This document shows positions 1-13,299 of a stretch of 64,000 bases of DNA, in pieces; the first letter of the stretch is position 1; every line of letters begins with the position of its first letter. The stretch covers positions 29,417,785-29,481,784 of the forward strand of contig CM055097.1 in assembly GCA_029204225.1 (NCBI GenBank). The letters run 5' to 3'. Under the pieces are notes generated by a model, which did not search any database, was not told where the DNA came from, and worked only from the letters and a program-made list of their open reading frames with translations. A program made the position numbers and the translations under genes. The DNA is from Diphasiastrum complanatum (taxonomy: Eukaryota > Streptophyta > Lycopodiopsida > Lycopodiales > Lycopodiaceae).

Positions 1-1190
<1,190 letters not shown>

Positions 1191-2120
1191 TTAATGGAAA
1201 TTCTTATTGAAGGCTGAAGCTATTTTCATAATCTATTGGAGTTGCGCAAGTGGAGTCATCAGAGAACTAACCAATATACTTGAAGAGCTTTCTCCAAGAT
1301 AGGAGGAATCATTGAATTTTGCTAAAAAATCAAAACTCAGGCACCGTAGATGAAAATGTATCAGGTTATAGAGAATTTGCTACCTATATCATGAGATGAA
1401 GTTTGTCTTATCCTCTAAGTTCTTCTTACCTTATTCAAGTAATATATTGATTGAAAGTGTCTGGTTCCTGCTCATAAACGGCTATTGTAGCTACCTCTTT
1501 GAATCACAGCTTCATAGGTTGTGACTGGTATTTCATATAGTGTTTGTCTTGGGAACTTTTGTTTAGTAGGTCTCTGACGTTGCTTTTGTTTTTTTAGTTT
1601 GTTCTTAGATTTTTGTTGTTATATTCTTAGTGAGCAGTGAGTCTACTTAAGAGTCTCCAGATTCTTTTGAAACCCAGATGCAGCTTATGCTGGGGTACTA
1701 ACGAGACATGGCTGGATGGGTAAGATTTTTCTGTTCTTTCCTTATATATCATTGTATCAATATGGATCCTTCGACTTTTTTTGTTGCACGCATGCTTTTT
1801 CTAAGGTTTGCCTAATGACATCACTGACTTCTCGAGTTAGATTGTGAATTTGGATGTAGGTCAATCTCACAAGTACATACAGTTTGATTTGTTAAGTGTA
1901 ATTTGTCGCCTAGCTTCACATTATATTTCACAATAAAACTATCAAACCCGCCTTCTTGTGGGTATCTTCTTAGAATACTGAATTCCAACTATGTTCTATA
2001 TTCCCCTATACCAAGGTCAAGAATGTGCCTTGTGTGCTAGGCATGGTGTATTATAACACTAAATGGTACAGATATTATAGAGTTGCATGCAAAGGTTGAA
2101 ATGCTCGTTCTTGTTGTGAA
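1191..2120 (+). other. OTC 3' UTR and downstream flank
   Basis: There is no coding frame. T-rich sequence follows the OTC stop, and an AATAAA hexamer at 1932-1937 is a candidate polyadenylation signal. It lies about 740 bp after the stop, which is long for a plant 3' UTR, so its use is uncertain. Confidence 0.4.
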
Positions 2121-2548
2121 GCTTGGATGTTTTGGCACAATCAGCCCTGAATATGCAACATCTTTGTTTGAATGATGGATATTGCACACTGCGCCTTTCT
2201 TACGAAGTTCAAGGTTTGGTGATTATGCATTGTTTTGAGAAAGATATTAATTCCAAGTAGTTCACGTTCAGGTTTGGCAAAATGTATAATTCAATCTCAT
2301 TGTAATACGACCAGAATCATCATGCAAAAGTGCTTGATGTTTTGGCACAATCAGCCCTGAATATGCGACATCTTTGTTTGAAACCATAAATAGATATGAA
2401 TGATGGATATTGCACACTGCGCCTTTCTTATGAAGTTCAAGGTTTGGTGATCATGCATTGTTTTGAGAAAGATATTAATTTCAAGTAGTTCACATTCAGG
2501 TTTGGCAAAATGTATAATTCAATCTGACCAGAATCATCATGCAAAAGT
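2121..2548. repeat. Tandem duplication, two ~210-bp copies
   Basis: Copy 1 (about 2121-2331) and copy 2 (2332-2548) are head-to-tail and nearly identical. Both start with gcttg(g)atgttttggcac and end with ccagaatcatcatgcaaaag. Copy 2 has an insertion of about 17 bp (near 2381) and lacks about 11 bp (cattgtaatac) found in copy 1. No coding capacity is seen. Confidence 0.92.
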
Positions 2549-4592
2549 GCTTGGTGTCTCATGCACGTAAGTTATCTTACGTGGTTATAAGATACACAGA
2601 TTAAAGCCAGTATGTTAAACATTGGAGGACATGGTAAGGAGTTAGTTCTAGTTCCAAATTACTCTCATTCACAAGTTAGTAAAGATTTAGACTTTGGATG
2701 ATCACACTAGGGTAGTAGCCTAGCCATTTGCATTTGTACTGCATAGTGCATACTTAGTTGACATCACTTCAAGCATGGGCATGAAGTTTGCTTATTGTGG
2801 CTCAACAATCAATAGAATCTTATAATGGTACCTCAATATCAAAGATAGCTTCATCTCAAAATCATGATTAGACAAAGGCTCAATGGGTTCAATCACCTTG
2901 TCAAGGGTTATCTCCACATCTTGTTTGGATATTGAGCATGATTCGGCTTGGGGATATGTCTGCTAGGTTTGAATAAAAATTTAGGTGCCGGTGGTCGATG
3001 TCTCTCAAGGTCAGAGTAATGCAATAAATAATCATCTTTATACTCCCAATCATCAAGCGTAAACATTTGTTCATAGTGGGATTATAGATTTTATTTAACT
3101 TGCTTGATGAATTGAAGCTCAATGTGACCTTTGGGGACCAATCCAAACACAATCACTTGGAGGCTCATCCTACTTTTGATCATTTATCGATGACTTCCCT
3201 CAGAAAACGTGAGCATAGTTTTCTCTTAATGATAAGTCATAATCATTCTCTTTCTTTTTTAATAAAAAATCCTTTTGAAAAATTGAATAAAAAAGAGGAC
3301 TAAAATCCTAAGTATAGTTAGTGGAGGTGAATTCAATTTGATGAGCTTAATCTTTTTTTGCAAAGAGTATGGAACTAGACATCAACTCGCAATCTTATAT
3401 AATGCACAAAAAAATGCAATAACAAAATGAAAGAACTGAACTCTTGAGGAGTGTGCTAGAAGCATGCCTATTAAGAGTAGATAGCGAAAGTATCACAAGC
3501 AAATATAATTCATTTTCAATACATACTACTTTTTTTCACTACTCTTATCTATGTTCTATTGATTCTGTTATTATCACTTATTATGATCTAAGTTTCTAAT
3601 TTTAAGGACTGGCATAACGATCTAATAGTCATTTATTTTTTCGCACTCGCGAATGATAGTATAGATGTGCTTTGATAGTAGTGAATCACTTTTGTTATCA
3701 CATTGACTATCGCTACTGCTATTGACTATCTCAATTGACAATCATTGTCGAATAGTTATTTGACTAATGCACACCTTATTTTCCAACACAAAGCAGAGAT
3801 AACAATTGGAAAATCGTTCTATCTTTGAGTACTCATTTGATATTTGAAGTCAAACTAAGAGTAATGATTCTCTGGGTGTGAATGTTAAAGGATTGGTTTC
3901 TAAACTTCTTTTCTTGGTATGAGGACAAAACATGTTTAAGGGAGGAAGAATGGTACATTCATATGCCTTGTATATAGGATTCGGCATAATCTTAGACTTG
4001 GATATTCAATACTCAAGTGTACGAGTTTGTTAGTTATTCCTCGCATTTTGAGATAGGCCAAAAATGTAATTAATAATTTTATGAGGGCCCAGATGCTCTA
4101 AATAGGGCATATGGAGTTAGTGCAAGATGATTGACTACTTTTAGTGCATCTAAATGAGATCAAAAGAAATTGGTTGAGAATGGGCATCCTATATGAAATA
4201 TTCCTAAGCTTTTGAAATCTATATAAGATGTAGAAACTCGCCCATCTACACAACCTGGTTTCGGTTTCCGATTGCCAGAATCCTCTCTTTGTACTCAATC
4301 ATCGTGGCTCGAGGGAGAAGGTAATTGGGGTTGACTCTTGCCTTCCAGTTGGTTGGCTGGTTTGGTTCCACAATAGTCCTTTTGGTGCATGCAACATGAT
4401 ATTCACTTGGCGATCCTTATACCTAGATTGTTTTTCTCACATTTGATGCAATCACATTCTTTTATAAGAATAATATGCTTTCTCACGCTGTCTCTCATTT
4501 TCTTCTCTTTTTTCCTCTCCCCCACAAGCTTTGCTTTAACGGTTTCATCATGTATTGTATAATAAGACAACTTCGATCTAAATTGCCACTTT
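2549..4592. other. No gene recognised
   Basis: AT-rich sequence with only short, unconvincing open frames. I found no splice-bounded exon, retroelement motif or clear repeat. A single ancient transposon fragment could be hidden here. Confidence 0.5.
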
Positions 4593-5467
4593 TGTAGGAA
4601 ACCAGAGAAATTCGATATCTTGCAGTGGAAGTGGTGAGCCGGTGGAATGTGGATCAGAAGTGCATCAATTACCACCTAGCATTCAAGATCAAAATCATAC
4701 ACATTGTGCAATGGAACAACAATACAATGGACAAAATTGCACTTTGATTACAAATAAAAAATGAGCACAAGAAGCTTGAAGCTGGGCGCGAGACTACGTG
4801 CGCAAAAAATGCTTCAGCTGATAACTAGTTGATCACTTACTTCGCAAACTCAAAAAAATGAACTTCACTATATCCCTAACAAAATGCCTGCAAGATCACG
4901 TCCTGATCAGAACGCTGACTCCAGTAGATCTTCCTTGATGATTGGAAGTTAGATGTCAGTACATTGAAAGCTGACATTAATCTACTTGATTAACTACATT
5001 TGTCATGTAGTAGATAGCCGTCGCTTCGCCAGAGATCTATGTACAGAAGTAGACGATCTGTCAGCGTCGGAGTCTTGACAATATCGAATTTTACAAGGAC
5101 TCGAAAAATATAGAAGGACTCAGAAAATATACACTGACTTACAATGACTAAAAAAATTACGAATTTTTCGAGTCGAGCCCATCTCAAAAAAATTTCATTT
5201 TTGGGTCTCGAAAAAATCCCGGATTTCTCGAGTCAATATAGTATCAAAAAATTCTAACTTTTGGATATAAAAAAATCTCGGATTTTTCGAGTCGATAGAG
5301 TATGGAAAAATTCTGAAAAATACGAGTCGAGTTTCTGCTATAGTAATTTTTTTTGAGCTTCATTCTTTTTGTGATTTTTTTTTTTTCAAAAATAGGTATA
5401 AATAGGGTGGGTTTTTTTAGGATGCTCATTACCTTAATGGAATTGGACTTGAGCATGAATTCCAACA
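4593..5467 (-). repeat. 3' LTR of Copia element A
   Basis: Read on the minus strand it starts TGTTGGAATTCATGC at 5467, directly after a polypurine tract, and ends CCTACA at 4593, so it has TG..CA ends. It matches 9302-9610 plus 13996-14425 with many substitutions. It has a TATTTATA-like box near 5395-5405 on the minus strand. Several short TTTTTCGAGTCGA-type motifs recur within it at 5150-5340. Confidence 0.88.
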
Positions 5468-5475
5468 TCCCCCTT
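5468..5475 (-). promoter_or_regulatory. Polypurine tract of element A
   Basis: The minus-strand sequence AAGGGGGA lies immediately upstream of the LTR start TGTTGG. This is the expected primer for plus-strand DNA synthesis. Confidence 0.85.
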
Positions 5476-6662
5476 AATGTGGATCCTGAAAACTTTTGAT
5501 TTTTAGATTTAGTAGGTTGTTAAATTTGAGATGATGCTCCTTGGTTAGAGCCTTGGTGAAGTAATCTGCTGTCTGTAATTCTGTCCTGTAGTAAACCAAA
5601 GAAATTTCCTTGCTTTGCACTTTTTCTCTGAGATAGTGATATCGGATTTCAATATGCTTACTTCGGGAGTGGATTTAGAGACAGTGCAAAGGCCGTTTGA
5701 TTGTCACAGTAGAGGGTCGTTGGATGTGACTGGATAATTTCGATATCTGCAGGCAGGTTCCTCAGCCAAATTGCCTCTTTGGGAGCATTTTTGGCAGTTA
5801 TGTATTCCGATTCTATGGAGGATAGTGCTACTGAGGTCTGTTTCTGGCTGTTCCATGAAATGTCAATTTTTTGGTATCGATATCTCCTGCCCAACCTGCA
5901 TCTGCATAGCCCTCTAGAATGTTGGCAAATTGGCTACCTTCATACCAAATGCTGAGGTGCTCTAGTGGACTGGATCTGGATTTGAAAGGAATTGGCTGAG
6001 GGAGCTGATTGAGTAGGCTAGTTCGGGTCGTGTGCAAAGCATGACATACATGAGTGACCCAATTATGGAGTGAAATGGATATTTTTTCATTGGATATTTC
6101 TTCATTTCCTCCTTCTTTGACTCGAATTTTGGACATTTATGCTTTGACAGCTTCAAACCAGGGTCGAGAGAGAAGTAGCTCAGTTTGCACTCGACCATTC
6201 CATATTTCTTCAACACATTGGTGAGGACCCATATCTCATCAATGTAATATGCATTTGGTATCCTTCAACAAATTCAGATTATTGCTGAACAATAAAGTAT
6301 CATCAACATATAGAGTAATGATGATGAAGGAATTCGATACAGACTTGAAATAAACATTCGAGTCTGCCAAGTTTGGGATGAAACCATCTCTCGATCAAGA
6401 AGGTATTAATTTTCTGAAATCAGGCTCTTGGAAACTGTTTTAGACCATATAAGGATTTAAGAATTTTGCACACTAAGTGATCCTTACCCTTCAGCTCATA
6501 TCCTCCAAGCCGGGTCATGTAGATCTCCTCTTCAATGGTGCCATTGAGAAATGCAGTTTGAACGTCCATTTGGTGAACTTCAATGTTGGCTGCAACTGCA
6601 TAGGAAAGAAGTAAACGAATTGAAGCATGCTTTACCACTAGGCTGAAGTCTGGATAATCCAA
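5476..6662 (-). pseudogene. Copia RT / RNase H remnant of element A
   Basis: Broken pol 3' half. RT blocks include QMDVQTAFLNGTIEEEIYM (ending near 6600) and the later block with SIIGSLMYVMLCTRPEL. RNase H blocks include QTSVALSSIESEYITAKNA with its acidic residue, then LYCDNQTAFAL. Further minus-strand coding after 5655 resembles the usual RSKHIEI..YHYLREKV tail. At least three frame changes and stops separate the blocks. I did not find the YVDD catalytic motif intact between 6217 and 6420. The family role is reverse transcription of the element's RNA; this copy cannot encode it. Confidence 0.88.
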
Positions 6663-7093
6663 ATTTGGGATATGGAAGAATCCTTTGGCTAGAAAATGGC
6701 CTTGTATCGATTTATTTCTCCTTCAGCCCCTACTAGGTTAAAGTTTGATCCTTTGATGCTAATTGATAGGTTGAGGTTCTGACTCATTTTTTGAGTCAAT
6801 ATTGATTTTTTGATTTTCGATCCCTAAGCTGTTTTTGATACTTCCTAGGATCGAATTTTGACTGTTCGATCCTTGGGTCATATTTGGATGGAGCTTTCTC
6901 CCTTATGGTCGAAAAATTGGTCTTCCATGAATATGATATCCCTGCTCATGAAAGTCTTCTGATTTTATAGGTTCTAGAGCTTGTATGCCTTGTGATATGG
7001 GGAGTAGCCAACAGAAATCGATTTTCTGCTCTTATCATCCAGCTTCTTTCTCAGATCTTCAGGGATCTGAGCGTAGGCAATGACACCAAAAAT

Positions 7094-7996
7094 TCAAATA
7101 TATTTGAGTAATGGTTTCGATCCAATCCATACCTCATAAGGTGTCTTGCCAATCAGGGTCTTAGTGATGGATTGATTCTGCAAATAGGCAGCCGTGGAGA
7201 CAGCTTCTGCCCAAAACTTCTTTGGAAGAGAAGCATGGGCCATCATGATTTTGGCACTTTCAATAAGTGTACGATTCTTCCGTTCTGCTACTCCATTGGA
7301 ATGAGGAGAGTAGCTCGTGGTGTACTGTTGATGTATTCCACAAGCCTTGCAAAATTCCTTGAATTTGGTGGAGATGTGTTCTCCCCCTCCATCAGAACGT
7401 ATTGCTTTCATTGCTCTCTAGGTCCGATTTTCTACAGATGCCTTGAACTACTTGAAGAACCTGAAAGTATCGGATTTATTATTCAAAAAGTAAGTAGCAG
7501 TTCTCCTTGAAAAATCATCAATAAAAATCAGAAAATAAAGTGCTCCTATTTGCATTGGGCCATTGGGCCACAAAAGTCACTGTGTACAAGATATAGCAAA
7601 TCTCTAGAAGTGTGAATAGAATCTGAAGTAAATGGAATCCTAGCATGCATGCTGATAATACAGCTTTCACATGGAGACTCAGATTTGCTAATAGAAGGAA
7701 GATCTTGCACAATGTTTTGACTTGACATTTGCTAGATACCTTAAAGTTTACATGGCCCAGTCTGAAATGCCACAACAAATGATTTGATTCAGACTCGAAA
7801 TAAGAGCTTGACTACTAGTAGAGTAACAGTGACTAAGCTTATAAAGATAGCCACAACGTCTACCAAATGCCAAAGTTTTTCGAGACTTGTCAAGGATAGT
7901 GCAGCCCTTTGCATCGAATTCTACTCTATGACCAAAATCAGTGATTCTGCTTATGGAAAGCAGATTCTTTGTAAGATTCAGAATATACAGGGACAT
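7094..7996 (-). pseudogene. Copia integrase remnant of element A
   Basis: The GAG-pre-integrase block LWHFRLGHVNF is at 7740-7780. It is followed by VHSDFCGP (first catalytic D), AIRSDGGGEH (second D) and NGVAERKNRT (catalytic E) ending near 7270. All three acidic residues of the integrase D,D,E triad survive, but the blocks sit in different frames. Upstream, 7748-7996 carries a LTKNLLSISRITDFGH segment typical of the protease-to-integrase linker. Confidence 0.9.
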
Positions 7997-8049
7997 TGGG
8001 ATTGCAACTTAACAACACCGTCTCTGAAATTCAACCCTGACTCGTCCTT

Positions 8050-9165
8050 TCACCATTCATTGGAATGTGTTGAGTTGTCTCCAAGCTGCACAACTCTAGA
8101 ATGAGTGAAAGGTTTGTAGTTGTGGAACCAATCTTGATGAACGGGGTCATGTGCTGAGTTGCTCAAGAATCCAGGTACCAGATTTGATATCTTGAGCATT
8201 TCGACCTTGGTATCATAAATGCAAGCTTCATCCTCCTCTTCATCCTGGATCGAGTCACTGGTTGAGACAGCATTGCTTGTTGTTGGAACTGCTTCTTCCT
8301 TTCGTTGTATACTTGAGTGTTCTACAGTCCTTGATGAGATGACCCGTCCTCTTACAGTACTTGTAGAAGAGTTTCTGCATTGGCTAAGACGATGAAGGAA
8401 AATTTGACTTTGACCTTGGGCCAAAATTTGATCCTGAGTTAAAATTCAATACAAGATCAAAATTCGATACAGACTGCCTATTGCCCCCTTTTCCCCTGAA
8501 TAATCAGGTTTTGTGGATTTCTTTTGACACTTTTGATTTCTCTTTGTTTAAAGAGCCTGAGGATCAAATCTCGAGCTACTGAGGAGTATCAATTTCTTCT
8601 GATCTCCTCTTGTAGCAGCATGGAAATGACTCTTGATAGAGTGAGTTGATGCTGGGTTCGAAATGGCCATGACCAAGTTTTCATAGGCATTAGAGAAACT
8701 CAATAAAAGAGTCATCACTGCATCTGAATCTTCGATATTCTATCATGTTGCAGTCATCTGACTCCATGAGATTTTTGAAGGTATTAAGATGGGCTCGAGA
8801 TAGTGTCTGCATCAAACATCCTCAATGTGAAGAATTTCTTCCTCAAATGAAGTTTAGATGTGACATCTTTGATGTCATAAGAGTATTGTTAGGATGTCTC
8901 AGACACCCTTGGCTGTCTGAGCAGATCGAATGTGACCTGATCTATGAGTCTTTGATATTTAGGTGTGATTAAGGCAAATGCCTTGCCATCTCGTTGCCTC
9001 CATATGGTGATGCTTGGCCGCATCTCTCTCTGGTTTGACTTCAGTGCCATCAACTATGTCCCATAGTTTCTTGGCTAGTAACACAACTCTCATCTTGAAC
9101 TTCTAGAGAGTGTAGTTCTCTCCATCGAGTTTGTCAATCAGAGAAGAGCTATAACTCGAATCCAT
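8050..9165 (-). pseudogene. Copia gag remnant of element A
   Basis: Candidate ATG at 9163-9165 begins MDSSYSSSLIDKLDGENYTL, a typical Copia gag (UBN2) N-terminus, with an in-frame stop where a tryptophan is usual. Near 8310-8370 a CCHC knuckle remains as KYCKRTGHLIKDC, with its first cysteine apparently lost. The rest is frameshifted. It would have formed the nucleocapsid of the particle. Confidence 0.75.
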
Positions 9166-9289
9166 TCTGGTGATGTTGGATAGAAACAACATTTACGTGA
9201 AGCTGTTGGCTGCGCATGGTTGCTGAGAAGAAGTCTTGGTAGAAACATACTGAAGTCCACATTGAAAAATGTAGGTTAATAAGCCACCT

Positions 9290-9301
9290 GCTCTGATACC
9301 A
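9290..9301 (-). promoter_or_regulatory. Primer binding site of element A
   Basis: The minus-strand sequence TGGTATCAGAGC directly follows the LTR terminus CCTACA. It is the standard plant Copia primer site complementary to the 3' end of initiator tRNA-Met, and it is perfect here. Confidence 0.92.
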
Positions 9302-9610
9302 TGTAGGAAACTACGGAAATTTGATATGTTGCAACGGAAGTGGTGAGCCAGTGGAATGTGGATCGGGAAGTGCGTCAGTTACCAACTAGCATTCAAGTTC
9401 AAATTCATACACTATTGCGCAATGGAACAACAATACAATGGACAAAATTGCACTTTGATTACAAATAAAAAATGAGCAAAAGAAGCTTGAACTGGGCGCG
9501 AGAGACTAGGGGCGCAAAAACGCTTCAGCTAATAACTAGTTGATCACTTACTACGCAAACTCGAAAAACTGAACTTCACTATATCCCTAACAAAACGCCT
9601 GCAGGATCAC
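9302..9610 (-). repeat. 5' LTR of element A, proximal part
   Basis: Matches 4593 to about 4905 closely (starts tgtaggaaac, then gtggtgagcc, then caatggaacaacaatac). It is interrupted at GGATCAC, where element B begins; the sequence resumes at 13996 with atcacgtcctgatca. Confidence 0.9.
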
Positions 9611-9880
9611 TTGTTAAAAAATCGAGGAGAACCTTATTGTTATTGTTTACGATGTACATTAGATGTTGACAAGCTGTTACCGTAACTGTAATTAGCCGTA
9701 GGGCTAGTCCTATTAGTCTATTCGTAGGTTTTCTCTCTCTATCAGGGTTCAGGGTTTATATGTACATTTATATTCAGTATGAAACTAGCGTGATAGAGTG
9801 ATAATGCGTGTTCGTCTTCCGGCTCCTTCCTTGGTGATTGCTTATGGTAATGCTTGATGTTGCATTTCTGATTGTTGACA
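9611..9880 (+). repeat. 5' LTR of element B
   Basis: Begins (t)TGTTAAAAAATCG and ends TTGTTGACA, so it has TG..CA ends with one extra T next to the duplicated target. The last ~150 bp match 13843-13995. The matched part includes tctctctctatcagggtt, gcgtgttcgtcttccggctcc and gatgttgcatttctgattgttgaca. Confidence 0.9.
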
Positions 9881-9892
9881 TGGTAATCAAGC
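9881..9892 (+). promoter_or_regulatory. Primer binding site of element B (imperfect)
   Basis: TGGTAATCAAGC directly follows the LTR. It resembles the Met-tRNA primer site TGGTATCAGAGC with small changes. Confidence 0.65.
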
Positions 9893-10431
9893 TACGATAG
9901 TCCTGCGTGCCTGATCAGTAGATACAGCTTGTCACATCAGGCTCCGCAACGAAGTGAGAAAGTCCTTCACATGAGGTGAAAGCTTGGAGAGACAAAACGC
10001 GTTGGAAGAAATTCTTCTTGATGTATTTTGCAGGTTTTGGAGCTCACAGTTATTAGTGGGGAACGAAGACACAATCCCGAAAGGCATTGGAAAGCCCAGG
10101 GCACCATCAGACATATTGAAAATCTGGCCAGTGGAAAAGTTTTACAATATTTTTTTTTAGTCTTTGTGAAAAGTATCATTTGTCAGAGAGTTGTCCCAAG
10201 AAATCTCTCATTTGTTTGTTTGGCATACTGCAAATCACACCTGACAATGTCTAGTACTGCCATTTAGAGCTTTGAGGCTTCTTACCTTTCACATTACTGA
10301 TATATGTCTGTTTGAACGATCACTTGTTTTGAAATCTAAGCAAAGAGGAGGCGGCGTAGCCGCCGCACCGAAGCAGGGAATCTGGAATTTTCTCTCTGAA
10401 AGTTCTTATATTCTCTCTTTTTTATTCGTAC

Positions 10432-10680
10432 CAATATCGGGGATCCAAGCGTGCTAGCTGAAGAGAAACCCGAGCAGCCGTACATCTGCGCTCCAGTCCA
10501 ATATCGCATGTCCGTATCGATATCGGATCCAAGCGCACGAGCTAAAGAGAATTCTTAGCAGTTGTACATCTGTGCTCCAGTCCGATATCACATGCTCCAA
10601 TATCGGATCCACGCGCACAAGTTAAAGAGGATCCTGAGCAGTCGTACTTCCGCGCTCCATTTCGATATCAGGTGTATAAT
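10432..10680 (+). repeat. ~85-bp tandem repeats in the leader of element B
   Basis: About 2.8 units start at 10432, 10519 and 10601. Each begins with (c/a)atatcggatccaagcgc, continues with gctaaagagaa..gagcag and the block tacatctgcgctccagtcc, and ends near cgatatc. The unit is richer in G+C than the surroundings and lies between the primer site and gag. Confidence 0.85.
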
Positions 10681-10785
10681 CGAAAAAAAAAAATATTATA
10701 CAGTTCTGTGGCGTGATAAAATTTGGAGACTAAGTCATGTGTTCAGACTGAGCCATTTTTGTGATCCGAACTTGTCTATCCAGTA

Positions 10786-11640
10786 ATGGCAACTCTATTT
10801 GAGAGTGTCCTCAATGAGTCAAACTATGCAGTTTGAAAATTCAAATTGAAGAACAATTTAATGGAAAATGAGCTATGGGAGATCGTGATAGGTGAAGAGA
10901 CATGGCCATTGATTGTAGAAGAATAATGGGCATTTGACAAGAGAAAATGGAAAGCACAGAATGTCATCAACTTATCAATTAGAGATGCAATTATTTCCTA
11001 TATTTCGGATTCAGAAGGACCAAAAGAAGCATGGGATACGTTGAAGGCATTGTTTGAGACCACAAACACATCTCGAGTGCTATTCCTGAAGACGAAGCTG
11101 CACACATTGCGGATGGACGATGGTGCAACTGTTGTTGATACCTATTAAGATCAAAGAGATTCGTTACCAATTAGCAGCAGTTGGAGAGCGAGTACAGGAT
11201 CGTGAGATCGTGCAGTTGACATTGAGTCACATCAGATGTTTGTGACAAGTATAGCCACACGGGAAAATCTTCCAACCTATGAAGAGTTAGGAGGATTGCT
11301 TTTGCATGAAGAACAACATCAAGAGAACTTGAGTCATCGCAACAGGGGGTTGGTCAAGCTCTTGCAGTCCAGGGACGTGGTGGTAGATTTGGTCGTGGAA
11401 GACACCAATCAAGAGGTGGAAACTCAAATCGTGGATCATTCCAACAATTTCAAGAACCATCCAATGATGGCCCAAATCGAGGCAATTAAATCAAGGTGAG
11501 GTCAAGGACGTGGCTATTCCAGGCAAAATAAACCTGGAAATTGTAGGTATTTCAACAAACTTGGCAACTAGGAGCGTGAATGCTTCAAGAAACAGAAGGA
11601 GATGGAACAAAGTAAAAGACAAAGGGGCAAGTGGGAAATT
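10786..11640 (+). pseudogene. Copia gag of element B, broken
   Basis: ATG at 10786 begins MATLFESVLNESNYAV, followed by a stop where Copia gag usually has W, then KFKLKNNLMENELWEIV. Downstream are GPKEAWDTLKALFE and TSRVLFLKTKLHTLRMDDG, typical of the UBN2 gag domain. At 11540-11590 the CCHC knuckle reads CRYFNKLGN-stop-ERECFKK: the second cysteine is F, the histidine is N, and a stop replaces one residue. At least three stops and a frame change make it non-coding. Confidence 0.88.
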
Positions 11641-11759
11641 ATGTTGATCAACATCAGTTTGATGATTATTATTATGAAAACAATTATACTGATCAACATC
11701 AATACGATGATCAATATGAAGATGATACAGGTGAGAGCTCAAAATTGTTCATTACAGCA

Positions 11760-13120
11760 TTAATGACAAGTGATGAAACCAAGGATACCTGGTACATTGA
11801 TAGTGGTGCATCCAAGCACATGACTTCAAGGAAAGAGTGTTTTCAGAACTCAAGGAAACTCACAATGGTGATGAAGTTGGACAAGCCGATGGCAAATTGC
11901 TATCTATTAAAGGAGTTGGAGTGGTACCAGTGAAGTTAGCCAGTGGGAAGATAAAGCGAATAAGCAATGTGCAATATGTACCTGACTTAGCTAACAATCT
12001 ACTATCTGTTGGGATGATGGCTGATCAACAACTCAAGGTTGAGTTTGACAGCGACAAATGTCTTGTCAAAGACATCAAGAATCACTACAAAGTTGTTGCT
12101 ACAGGAGCTAGAGTCAACGAGAATGCGAGATCTTTTGCTCAAGCTATGGTAAGCACGGTTGATAGTCAAAGTGATCTTTGGCATCAACGATTCGTCATAT
12201 TTAGTGCTCAAAGTTTACAGATTCTCAAAAGACGTAATCTAGTTATAGGATTGCCTGATATTTCTTTTGAAGAAAATTTTTTGTGAAGGTTGCATTTTGG
12301 GAAAACAACATAGAGAGAGGTTTCCCAAAAGTGGAGCAAGGAGAGCCAGTGGCATCCTAGATCTTGTCCACAGTGATCTATGTGGACCTATGCAGACTAG
12401 ATCTCTTAGTGGCTACTATTACTTTATCACCTTCATTGATGATTATAGCAGATGCATTTGGATTTATTTCATAAGCAAGAAATCAGATGCTTTTGCTAAG
12501 TTCAAGGAATTCAAGGCATTAGTTGAAAAGCAAACGGGATGTTGCATCAAAACTTTGAGATCTGATGGAGGTGGTGAGTATTTTTTGACAGAATTTATTG
12601 ATTTCTGCAAAGATCAAGGGATCAAGAGACAGACTACAACACCTTATTCACCACAACAAAATGGAGTTGCAGAACTAAAGAACAGATCTATTGTTGAGAT
12701 GGCCAGGGCGATGCTCAAAAGCAAGGGTCTGCCAAACACCTTTTGGGAAGAATCTTGTAGCACAACTATGCACACCCTGAATCGGTGTCCTACAAAATCC
12801 ATGGAAGGTAAGACACCTCATGAAGCTGTTACTGGAAAGAAATCTAATATTTCTCATTTGAGAGTATTTGGTTGTGATACTTATGCTCATATTCCTGATG
12901 AGAAATGAAGAAAATTGAATGCAAAATCTATCAAGTGTATTTTCCTTGGATATGATGAGAAGGCCAAGGCATACAAGATGTATGACACAAATGCACAGAA
13001 GCTTGTAATTTCTAGGGATGCTATGTTTGACGAGATGGGCCAAGGCGAACAATCTGAAGTAATCACTGAACCTTTTGATGAGGGAGTGAAAGTACAGGTC
13101 AAGAAGGAAGTGGATTTTGA
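11760..13120 (+). pseudogene. Copia protease and integrase of element B
   Basis: The aspartic protease motif WYIDSGASKHMTS is near 11791-11829. GAG-pre-integrase SDLWHQRFVIFSAQS is near 12170; the usual second histidine (RFGHLS) is missing. CEGCILGKQHRERF follows near 12282. The integrase core has LVHSDLCGP, TLRSDGGGEY and PQQNGVAELKNR, so D, D and E are all present in one frame from 12267 to 12908. A stop after AHIPDEK breaks it, and the C-terminal part KCIFLGYDEKAKAYKMYD continues at 12915. The reading frame changes near 11840-11930 and 12270. Confidence 0.92.
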
Positions 13121-13299
13121 TATAGAAAAGCAATTGGACAAAGGCAAGCCTGATGCTAAAATTCCCAAGAGAGTACCTAAATGGTACTTATCAGTCACAG
13201 ATGGTGCAAAGAAGGGAGATACTCCTGAATCCAGTGAGCAGGGAGAGCTTAGAAGATCAAGTAGAAATCAAAAACCTCCTACAAGATTAGAGATGAATC

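Noticed and set aside
7172-7510. Plus-strand 112-residue frame in element A
   Set aside because: Antisense shadow of the integrase remnant.
12675-13198. Minus-strand frames over element B
   Set aside because: Antisense shadows of the integrase and linker.
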